DNA of 6,088 nucleotides, from contig VXZF01000234.1 of the NCBI GenBank assembly GCA_009845645.1, positions 1 to 6,088 of the forward strand. Reading direction: 5' to 3'. This document shows, one piece after another, positions 1-5,589 of the stretch; positions within the stretch are counted from its first letter, which is position 1, and every line of letters begins with the position of its first letter. The notes beneath the pieces were generated by a model that was not told the DNA's origin, did not search any database, and saw only the letters and a list, made by a program, of their open reading frames with translations. The stretch comes from Gemmatimonadota bacterium (GTDB lineage: Bacteria > Latescibacterota > UBA2968 > UBA8231). The position numbers and the translations under genes were made by a program.

Positions 1-65
1 TCGGCGTGCGACCGAGGGCGGTATTCGGTGATGATCGCCGCGATTTTCTTTTTGCCCGTATCCAT
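1..65 (-). CDS. Conserved hypothetical protein, N-terminal fragment (cut by window edge)
   Basis: Only the first 21 codons are visible, read leftward from an ATG at 65. The peptide starts MDTGKKKIAAIITEYRPRSH: a lysine-rich start, a hydrophobic beta-strand-like stretch, then a TEYRxxSHA pattern. I recall this kind of N-terminus from uncharacterised proteins of planctomycete-like and related environmental bacteria, where it opens a possible nucleotide- or sugar-binding fold, but no function can be assigned from so little. The ATG lies 4 nt after the TAG stop of the upstream UxuA-like gene. The sequence AGTAGGAAA across that stop can act as a ribosome binding site, so the two genes are very probably co-transcribed and translationally coupled. 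An alternative is a chance short ORF, but the operon-like spacing argues against it. Confidence 0.7.
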   Translation of the reverse strand, partial: MDTGKKKIAAIITEYRPRSHA

Positions 66-69
66 TTTC

Positions 70-1032
70 CTACTTGATCGCCGCCAACGCAGCAAACAAC
101 GCCTTGATGTACCCCACCGAGTACGCCAACCCCCGCGTCAGTGCCCCCTCGTCTCCCTCTAGCGCCGGTATGTGGTCAGGATTAATACACCCATCGAAAC
201 CCACCCGGTCCAACTCCAGCAAAATTTTGGCCATGTTCATGTCGCCGTCATCGAGCAGGGTTTCCTCAAACCCCCCAGCCGTGGCCAAGCTCCCGCGCAC
301 ATTGCGCAAATGCACCATGAAAATCCGGCCCTTGCGCCCGTAATTGTGGACCTCGTCGAGCACCAACGGCAAGCCCCCGGCCTCGGCGCGGGTGCCACAG
401 CAGTAGAGGTACCCAACTTGGCGGCTAGGAAAGGCGTCGATGACCTTGTGAAAACCCAAGCCGCCCAGCGGCGTATCCGGCAGCGGCGAGTCCGAGGGAT
501 GAATCGCCAGCTTGATGTCGCGGTCTTCGGCAATGGGCACTAAGCGCTCGTACACCGTGCAAAAGCGCGCCCACCAAGCATCGAGCTGTTCTAGCGAAGG
601 CGGCCCCTCGTCGCTCTCGGCCAAGCTGCGGCTCTCGGCCCGGTAGTGGTAGCCGCCGCGCCGCGGCGAGTTCCAGCGGTGGAGCATCCAGGGGAACACG
701 TCGCCGTGGAATCGCTGCCGCGCAATGGGCGCGCCGGCCTCGGCAAAGACCTTTAGCGCATTGGCCGTGTTTTCCAACTCCGTCTCGCAGCCGTCCTCCC
801 CAGACATGAACTTTTCAGTTATGTCCGGTAGGGTCACGCGGTTGAAGTCCAGCCCCCAGGAACGGATTTTTTTTCTTATTTTTATCACGGCGTCCAAGTC
901 GGGATAGCCCTGCTCTTTGACTCCGGGGAAGTAATCGCCCGAGCCAAAGTCCAAGCAATCGACTCCGAGTTGGGTGACGTAGCGCAGGTACGATTCCGAC
1001 AAATCGCCGTGCCAGACGGATATTTTGAACAT
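70..1032 (-). CDS. Mannonate dehydratase (UxuA)-like TIM-barrel protein
   Basis: A 320-residue soluble protein resembling mannonate dehydratase, which converts D-mannonate to 2-keto-3-deoxygluconate in hexuronate breakdown. The four metal-ligand positions known for UxuA can be placed in order: His178 in AIHPSD, Cys211 or Cys212 in YLYCCGT, His241 in MVHLRNV, and Asp286 in NPDHIP. The FEETLLDDGDM segment (255-265) parallels the FHEAAHLxGDVDM segment of UxuA. There is no signal peptide or membrane helix. It is shorter than classical UxuA (about 360-400 residues), so it is a compact relative and the substrate may differ. An in-frame upstream ATG at 1068 exists, but the ATG at 1032 is preferred because AAAAGGAGGG sits 6 nt before it and the conserved region begins there. 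It leads a two-gene unit with the partial gene at 1-65. A generic sugar isomerase-like TIM barrel is the main alternative. Confidence 0.82.
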   Translation of the reverse strand: MFKISVWHGDLSESYLRYVTQLGVDCLDFGSGDYFPGVKEQGYPDLDAVIKIRKKIRSWGLDFNRVTLPDITEKFMSGEDGCETELENTANALKVFAEAGAPIARQRFHGDVFPWMLHRWNSPRRGGYHYRAESRSLAESDEGPPSLEQLDAWWARFCTVYERLVPIAEDRDIKLAIHPSDSPLPDTPLGGLGFHKVIDAFPSRQVGYLYCCGTRAEAGGLPLVLDEVHNYGRKGRIFMVHLRNVRGSLATAGGFEETLLDDGDMNMAKILLELDRVGFDGCINPDHIPALEGDEGALTRGLAYSVGYIKALFAALAAIK

Positions 1033-1038
1033 CGTTTG

Positions 1039-1048
1039 CCCTCCTTTT
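1039..1048 (-). promoter_or_regulatory. Strong ribosome binding site of the UxuA-like gene
   Basis: On the minus strand the sequence reads AAAAGGAGGG, a near-perfect Shine-Dalgarno match, ending 6 nt before the ATG at 1032. It decides the start codon against the longer in-frame ORF that begins at 1068. Confidence 0.85.
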
Positions 1049-1057
1049 GCGGGGCAC

Positions 1058-1086
1058 AAAATAGCCAAGTCCCCTCAATCCAACAA
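1058..1086 (-). promoter_or_regulatory. Candidate sigma70-type promoter for the UxuA-like operon
   Basis: On the minus strand TTGTTG (1086-1081) and TATTTT (1063-1058) are separated by exactly 17 nt. The -35 box matches TTGACA at 3 of 6 positions and the -10 box matches TATAAT at 4 of 6. Transcription would begin near 1051, leaving a leader of about 19 nt that still contains the ribosome binding site. No comparably good promoter is visible for the divergent thioesterase gene in the same 87-bp spacer. The call rests on box matching alone. Confidence 0.35.
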
Positions 1087-1119
1087 GCAGCATTGCTCTT
1101 GCCCATAGGAAGAAACAAC

Positions 1120-1530
1120 ATGTCAGCCCAGCCTCCCGACTTCACGCTCACCCTAGACGTCCGCGACTACGAATGCGACTTACAGGGCATCGTCAACAAC
1201 GCGATCTACCAACACTACCTCGAACATGCCCGCCACCAGTATCTGCAAAGCCTCGGCCTCAGCTTTGCCCGCTTCCACGAACAGGGCCACGACTTGGTCC
1301 TCACCCGCGCAGAAATCGACTACAAGACTCCCCTCCGCAGCGGCGACCGCTTCACGGTCGAGTTGCGCTTGGAGCGGGAGAGCCGCCTGCGCTTTTGCTT
1401 TGTCCAAGATATCTTCAGAGAATCCGACGGCGCACATGTGCTGCACGGCCGCCTCATCGGCACCAGCCTCAACCGAGATGGGCAGCGCGGATTCCCGCCT
1501 GAGATAGAGGAGCTGTTGGCGAATCGCTGA
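1120..1530 (+). CDS. Acyl-CoA thioesterase, hotdog fold (4HBT/YbgC-like)
   Basis: A 136-residue cytosolic protein, the usual length for the 4-hydroxybenzoyl-CoA thioesterase/YbgC/FadM group, which hydrolyse acyl-CoA thioesters to free acid and CoA. The signature is clear: DYECDLQGIVNNAIYQHYLE (16-35) matches the family pattern xxxxDxxGhVxNxxYxxyhE, with Asp20 as the catalytic acid. The region after it (LVLTRAEIDYKTPLRSGD, about 57-74) matches the strand that carries the VxxxxxxYxxPxxxGD motif. The start at 1120 is preferred over an in-frame ATG at 970 because AGGAAG lies about 8 nt upstream and the longer form would overlap the divergent UxuA-like gene. The physiological substrate (aromatic or fatty acyl-CoA) cannot be told. 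No pathway partner is adjacent, so a general acyl-CoA housekeeping role is as likely as a specific one. Confidence 0.88.
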   Translation: MSAQPPDFTLTLDVRDYECDLQGIVNNAIYQHYLEHARHQYLQSLGLSFARFHEQGHDLVLTRAEIDYKTPLRSGDRFTVELRLERESRLRFCFVQDIFRESDGAHVLHGRLIGTSLNRDGQRGFPPEIEELLANR

Positions 1531-1558
1531 TTTTTTGTCGGATACGTCAGCACACATT

Positions 1559-1577
1559 AGCGCGTTGCGCTTGTTTT
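1559..1577 (+). terminator. Weak terminator-like hairpin
   Basis: AGCGC (1559-1563), loop GTT, then GCGCT (1567-1571) form a perfect 5-bp GC-rich stem, followed by TGTTTT. The stem is short and the T tract is interrupted, so termination would be inefficient at best. It could partly uncouple the thioesterase gene from the downstream ATPase gene, or it may be a chance palindrome. Confidence 0.3.
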
Positions 1578-1613
1578 GCTCAATCGTTACGCTCAGTCTT
1601 GTTCCTTCGCTTT

Positions 1614-1620
1614 AGGAGGA
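1614..1620 (+). promoter_or_regulatory. Ribosome binding site of the ATPase-nuclease gene
   Basis: AGGAGGA ends 3 nt before the ATG at 1624, so the AGGAGG core has a spacer of 4 nt, slightly short but strong. It fixes the start at 1624 and rules out the in-frame TTG at 1576. Confidence 0.8.
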
Positions 1621-1623
1621 GTC

Positions 1624-3384
1624 ATGCCCGCATCCTACCCCCGCATCCCCTACGGTTGGGCCGATTTCAAGGCCATTCGGTTAGAAAACCGCCTCTACGT
1701 CGATAAGACCCGCTTTGTTCACGCGCTGGAAGAGGAACGCTACGTCTTTCTGATTCGCCCCCGTCGCTTTGGCAAATCCTGCTGGGTGTCCCTGCTGGAC
1801 AACTACTATGAACGCAACCGCGCCGACGCCTTTGAGGCCGTCTTCGGCGGCACGGACTTGGGGCGGCAGCCGACCGAAAACTGCCATCGCTACGTCGTTT
1901 TGCGCTTCAACTTTTCGGCGTTTGATAATACCTTGGAAACCCTGCGGGAGCGTTTTGAAACCTACTGCCACTTGATCGTCCGCCACGCGCTAGAGCGCAA
2001 TCGGGATCTGTTTCCCGAAAAGCAAGTGGAGCGCATTCTCTCCCTGCCCTCCATCGACGCCAAGCTCAGCGAGTTGTTCTTGTATGCGGGCGATCACGGC
2101 ATTCCGCTATACGTGCTCATCGACGAGTACGACAACTTCGCCAACACGGTACTGGCCTATCACGGGACAGAGGCGTATCAGTCCTTCGCTCACGGCGGCG
2201 GCTTCTATCGCAATTTCTTCGCCACGCTCAAGGATGGGGCCGGGCAGAGCGATGGCGGTCTAGAGCGTATGTTCATCACCGGCGTATCGCCGATCACCAT
2301 GGACGACGTGACAAGCGGCTTCAACATCGGCAAGAACATCAGCTTGCACCCGAAGTTCAACGACATGCTCGGCTTCACCGAGGAGGAGGTGCGCAATCTG
2401 CTGGAGATGTACCGCGACTACGGCGTGTTCAATCAGGATGTCGAAGCCGCGCTGGCGGTGATGCGGGAGTGGTACAACGGCTATCGGTTCGCCAAGAGTG
2501 CCCAAGGCGACCTCTACAACACCGACATGGTGCTCTATTTTCTCGATGAATCCATGCCGAACCGCTCCATGCCGGACGAATTGATTGACACCAATGTCCG
2601 CATCGACTACGGCAAGTTGCGCCACCTGCTGACGGTCAACCGCCAACTCAACGGCAACTTCGACCTGCTGCGCCACATCATCGGCGAGCAGACCGCCGAA
2701 AGCAACATCCAACTCAGCTTCCCCTTGGACCGGCTGGACCGGCGCGAAAACTTCCTGTCGCTGCTGCATTACTTCGGCCTACTCAGCATCCGCGACGTGT
2801 CATACGGCGTACCCCGATTGGGCATTCCCAATCAAACAGTCAAGCGACTGATGTACGGCTACCTGCGCGATGCGTACGATGATGTAGGGGTGTTTTCCGT
2901 CGATGTGTACACCTTCTCTCGCTTGATGCGGCAGATGGCCTATGAGGGGGCTTGGCAACCCGTGTTGGACTTTTTGCGCGAGGCCCTCGCTGAACAAACC
3001 GGGATCCGCGACTACATTGATGGCGAAAAGGTAGTCCACGGCTTTGTCGCGGCTCACTTCAGCATGGTGGATCAGTTTCTGCTTCACTCGGAGTACGAAC
3101 TGAACAAGGGGTATGCAGATTTGTACTTGGAGCCGTTCCTCGCCCAATACTCCGACATGAGGTACGGCTACGTACTCGAACTCAAGTACCTGAAACGAAG
3201 CGAGGCCCTTGACGAATCCCTAGTGGCGGACAAGGTGCAAGAGGCCGTGCTTCAGTTGCGCTCCTACTTAGCGGACCCGTCCTTGCTGCGCCGCTACCCG
3301 TCGGTGCAGCACCTTGGCTTGGCGATGGTGTTTCACGGTTGGGAGTTGGTGGCTTACGAGGCGGTAGGCGACGCTGAGGGCTAA
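1624..3384 (+). CDS. AAA-ATPase-like protein with C-terminal PD-(D/E)XK nuclease-like domain
   Basis: A 586-residue protein of the 'AAA-ATPase-like' plus DUF1703-type architecture, widespread in bacteria and of unknown physiological role. The N-terminal YPRIPYGWADFKAIR and YVDKTRF segments (5-31) are typical of the family. The P-loop is the degenerate family form RPRRFGKS (45-52), with Arg in place of the first Walker A glycine. Walker B is LYVLIDEYDN (162-171, Asp167-Glu168). FITGVSP (218-224) and WYNGYRF (283-289) are further family blocks. The C-terminal domain keeps the nuclease-like core: Asp499 in GYADLYL, Glu519-Leu-Lys521 in LELKYLK, and Gln544 in the following helix. There is no signal peptide or transmembrane segment, and no frameshift or internal stop. 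ATP binding and nuclease activity are inferred from motifs. A role in defence, in mobile DNA or in nucleic-acid repair is possible but not shown. Its 3' end interlocks with the opposing gene. Confidence 0.85.
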   Translation: MPASYPRIPYGWADFKAIRLENRLYVDKTRFVHALEEERYVFLIRPRRFGKSCWVSLLDNYYERNRADAFEAVFGGTDLGRQPTENCHRYVVLRFNFSAFDNTLETLRERFETYCHLIVRHALERNRDLFPEKQVERILSLPSIDAKLSELFLYAGDHGIPLYVLIDEYDNFANTVLAYHGTEAYQSFAHGGGFYRNFFATLKDGAGQSDGGLERMFITGVSPITMDDVTSGFNIGKNISLHPKFNDMLGFTEEEVRNLLEMYRDYGVFNQDVEAALAVMREWYNGYRFAKSAQGDLYNTDMVLYFLDESMPNRSMPDELIDTNVRIDYGKLRHLLTVNRQLNGNFDLLRHIIGEQTAESNIQLSFPLDRLDRRENFLSLLHYFGLLSIRDVSYGVPRLGIPNQTVKRLMYGYLRDAYDDVGVFSVDVYTFSRLMRQMAYEGAWQPVLDFLREALAEQTGIRDYIDGEKVVHGFVAAHFSMVDQFLLHSEYELNKGYADLYLEPFLAQYSDMRYGYVLELKYLKRSEALDESLVADKVQEAVLQLRSYLADPSLLRRYPSVQHLGLAMVFHGWELVAYEAVGDAEG

Positions 3385-5519
3385 CGCGCGAACTCCAGCC
3401 CTACTTCTCGCAGGTAGCCCTCACACTCGTCCAGCGATTCGCCGACCAGCAACACGGTGGCAAAAGAACGGGCTAGCGTCGGATCGGTCGTAAAAAGCAC
3501 CCCCCCGCTCAACTGCTTGCCGTCAGGCATCAACTGAGCCGGATGTGCAACCTCCAGCGCAACGGCACATTCAGCCAAGCCAGCAAACCCAGCCGCTGTC
3601 ACCTCGCGCCGGTTAATCACCAACCACAAAGCCGTGCGCGCCGAATTAACTGCCTGTTGCAACTTGAGCGCCACCCGCCCCATCGTCGTGCGCGGATTGA
3701 CCTCCACAATCGGCTTTAGCCGCAAACGGTCGCGGTCGCGGTACACCATAGCATCTACGCCGACCGGCCCCTGATAACCAGCAGCGCACAACGGCTCAGC
3801 GAGCCATTCGGCGAGCTGCTCGCCCAACTTCGGTAAGCGGCGTGCATCACGCCCATCTCCGTAGAGAAACCGCTTCACCTCCTCGTCGAGGCCAGCGGTA
3901 AGCGAGCCGACAAACGAGCCGCGATACTGGCCGCGCCCATCAGTGAAAAATCGCGTCCAGCCGGCCACCGCCGTACCCTCGGTTCTCACGTCAAAATGCA
4001 GCGACAGATCCATCACCTTGTCGAGCCACGGCTCTACTACGACTTGGCCTTGCTGCCGCAAAATATTCTCCAAGCGACCGCGCTGCTCCGCGCGCAGTTG
4101 TCCTCCACGGCAGTGGATTTGGCCGCGACCCGAAGAGCCGTATATGGCCTTGACGACCACCGCGTCAAAACCCGCCTCCGCCAAGCGCTCCATCTCCGCC
4201 AAGACTTGTTCTGTCGTCTCGCAGGCCGTGCCGACCACATCCATCCCGCAGAAATAGCCGGCCTCCTGCGCCGCGAGAAACTCGCCCAGCCGCGCCGCAC
4301 TCCACGACTTGGCGTAGAGTTGTCGGACCTCCGCACTCCAGCAAGGCCCTTCTCCACCGCGAGGCAATCCCTCAACCAAAGGGTCAAGCAACTCGGCGCT
4401 GTCAGGACTCCAGCCCCAAGGTCTGAGCGCGTTGACCTTGCGCTCGGCAAGTGCTGCTAGGCCATCCGCGCTGCACTCGACGAACTCCGGAATCGCAAAG
4501 CCCAACTCCTGCATCCGCCGCAAAAAGCTCGGCGCAGGCTTCTCGCGCAGCAGGACCACATCGTCGCGGACGCACAGCAGCATGGGCAATGCTTGGAAGT
4601 CGGCCTCCAACTCGGCCACCCGCTGCGACGGCGTAAAACCCGGCCGCCCCAACGCCACCTGCTCCTCGCAGTTGGCATTGAACCAGTACACAGCCGGACA
4701 GCGTCCCCGCGACTGCGAGAACAACTCCAGCTCATCGATATAGTCCGCAGAAAGCCCAGCCTGGAGCCGACCTGCGCGATTGAAGCCAATGCCCTTGGCC
4801 CGCGCCGGCCCCAGCGGAAAGCGTAATGCCCGGCGATAGGCATCCCATTCGCTCAGCCCGGTCTCCTGCCAACGCCTAAACCACGTCAGCCCGTGTTTGA
4901 CGTGACCGATTTCGTCGCGATAGATCCGCTCTAGAATCGCCGCAGTCTCCGGGTCGTCCAATTGCCGATAGACCTCGGCGTAGTGCCGCGCGTAGTCGAG
5001 ATTGGCTTGTTCGAGGGTCAGGCTCAAGCCCGTTACAAAGTCCATCGGGGTCTCCATCGGCCCGATGGCCTTCCAGAAAAAATCGCCGACCGGGATCTCG
5101 CCAAATTGCACCCCAATCTCCTGCATCCGCTGCTGGTAGAGCCGCACATGCTCCTGCTCGTCTTTGAGCGTCTGCACCAAGCCGCGGCGAAACTTCTCCG
5201 GGGCCTGTGGGAACTTGAGCAAGGCCAGTGCCATCAGCTCCAAGGCGAGCAACTCGTGGTTGGCAAAAAAGTGCAAGACCAGCCCGCGCTCTTTTTCGCT
5301 GTGGAAGTGGCGCACGTCGCGGAAGCGGAGTTTTTCCCGGTGGTGCCACTCATCCAGCCCCAAGCCGGGTGGACGGCCCGGTGCACTGGGGGTCGCAATC
5401 CCCTCACCGGGCGCACGGTCCTCGTAGCGGTCGAGGACGACCAGCTTGTCTTCCCAGCGCGTGCCGAAGAGCACCTGCTCGGCGAATTGGCGAATTTCCA
5501 TGCCGGGAATATAACGCAT
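3381..5519 (-). CDS. DUF455 ferritin-like di-iron domain fused to ATP-grasp ligase-like domain
   Basis: A 712-residue cytosolic two-domain protein. Residues about 8-260 are a DUF455-type ferritin-like four-helix domain with a complete di-iron ligand set: glutamates in NHELLALELM (87-96), ExxH at Glu121/His124, Glu170 in LTLEQANLD, and a second ExxH at Glu203/His206. Stand-alone DUF455 proteins are about 250-290 residues. After a link with VYWFNANCE (277-285) comes an ATP-grasp region: VVVKAIYGSSGRGQ (454-467, Lys457 and the glycine-rich loop), VVVEPWLDK (493-501) and the metal-binding end IVEVNPRTTMG (604-614, Glu606, Asn608). ATP-grasp enzymes join a carboxylate to an amine or thiol through an acyl-phosphate, so an oxidation-plus-ligation enzyme is plausible, but no substrate can be named. 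Starts at 5534 (GTG), 5519 or 5501 (ATG) are all possible; 5519 is chosen because AAGG lies 6 nt before it. Confidence 0.82.
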   Translation of the reverse strand: MRYIPGMEIRQFAEQVLFGTRWEDKLVVLDRYEDRAPGEGIATPSAPGRPPGLGLDEWHHREKLRFRDVRHFHSEKERGLVLHFFANHELLALELMALALLKFPQAPEKFRRGLVQTLKDEQEHVRLYQQRMQEIGVQFGEIPVGDFFWKAIGPMETPMDFVTGLSLTLEQANLDYARHYAEVYRQLDDPETAAILERIYRDEIGHVKHGLTWFRRWQETGLSEWDAYRRALRFPLGPARAKGIGFNRAGRLQAGLSADYIDELELFSQSRGRCPAVYWFNANCEEQVALGRPGFTPSQRVAELEADFQALPMLLCVRDDVVLLREKPAPSFLRRMQELGFAIPEFVECSADGLAALAERKVNALRPWGWSPDSAELLDPLVEGLPRGGEGPCWSAEVRQLYAKSWSAARLGEFLAAQEAGYFCGMDVVGTACETTEQVLAEMERLAEAGFDAVVVKAIYGSSGRGQIHCRGGQLRAEQRGRLENILRQQGQVVVEPWLDKVMDLSLHFDVRTEGTAVAGWTRFFTDGRGQYRGSFVGSLTAGLDEEVKRFLYGDGRDARRLPKLGEQLAEWLAEPLCAAGYQGPVGVDAMVYRDRDRLRLKPIVEVNPRTTMGRVALKLQQAVNSARTALWLVINRREVTAAGFAGLAECAVALEVAHPAQLMPDGKQLSGGVLFTTDPTLARSFATVLLVGESLDECEGYLREVGLEFAR

Positions 5520-5527
5520 TCCCCGCC

Positions 5528-5557
5528 TTGACACTTGGCTTGGCTCGCTGTTATCTA
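5528..5557 (+). promoter_or_regulatory. Candidate sigma70 promoter for the enolase-superfamily gene
   Basis: A perfect TTGACA (5528-5533) is followed after 18 nt by TATCTA (5552-5557). A TG dinucleotide at 5549-5550 forms an extended -10 element. Transcription would start near 5564, giving a leader of about 26 nt that contains the ribosome binding site at 5576-5583. The -10 hexamer matches TATAAT at only three positions, which the extended element could offset. Confidence 0.45.
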
Positions 5558-5577
5558 GCCCATCCCACTACTTCCAA
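5550..5577 (-). promoter_or_regulatory. Candidate promoter for the DUF455/ATP-grasp gene
   Basis: On the minus strand TTGGAA (5577-5572; 4 of 6 to TTGACA) and GATAAC (5555-5550; 4 of 6 to TATAAT) are separated by 16 nt. The -10 box physically overlaps the candidate -10 box of the divergent gene. Support is by box matching only. Confidence 0.3.
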
Positions 5578-5583
5578 AAGGAG
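5576..5583 (+). promoter_or_regulatory. Ribosome binding site of the enolase-superfamily gene
   Basis: AAAAGGAG ends 6 nt before the ATG at 5590, a strong Shine-Dalgarno sequence at normal spacing that fixes this start. Confidence 0.8.
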
Positions 5584-5589
5584 TCCCCA

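Larger units (their letters stand above)
1531..1623. other. 93-bp intergenic gap between thioesterase and ATPase-nuclease genes
   Basis: A run of six T follows the thioesterase stop immediately (1531-1536), but only a 3-bp stem precedes it, so it is not a convincing terminator. A small hairpin lies at 1559-1571. The Shine-Dalgarno sequence of the next gene is at 1614-1620. I see no promoter better than a 3+3 match, so it is open whether the ATPase gene is read through from the thioesterase gene. Confidence 0.5.

Noticed and set aside
1033..1068. N-terminal extension of the UxuA-like protein from 1068
   Set aside because: The extra 12 residues are not family-like, and the near-perfect Shine-Dalgarno sequence lies inside them, 6 nt before the ATG at 1032.
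970..1119. N-terminal extension of the thioesterase from an in-frame ATG at 970
   Set aside because: It would overlap the divergent UxuA-like gene on the opposite strand. A ribosome binding site precedes 1120, and the family's conserved region begins after 1120.
2260..2769. Long open frame (169 codons) antisense to the ATPase gene
   Set aside because: It is a shadow of GC-rich codon structure, with low-complexity Val/Ala/Glu composition, no ribosome binding site that I can support, and no recognisable motif.
3728..3741. Short tandem GGTCGC repeat
   Set aside because: It is only two to three units, encodes the Arg-Asp repeat in YRDRDRLR, and is ordinary codon repetition.
5054..5068. Palindrome CCATCGG-C-CCGATGG inside the DUF455 domain coding region
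   Set aside because: The central loop is one base, too tight for a hairpin. It lies in a well-conserved coding stretch of a GC-rich gene and has no second copy nearby, so it is probably chance.
4962..5531. Long plus-strand open frame (189 codons) opposite the DUF455 domain
   Set aside because: The opposite strand encodes a clear DUF455 domain with its metal ligands. The plus-strand frame has no recognisable domain and is a mirror of the real gene.
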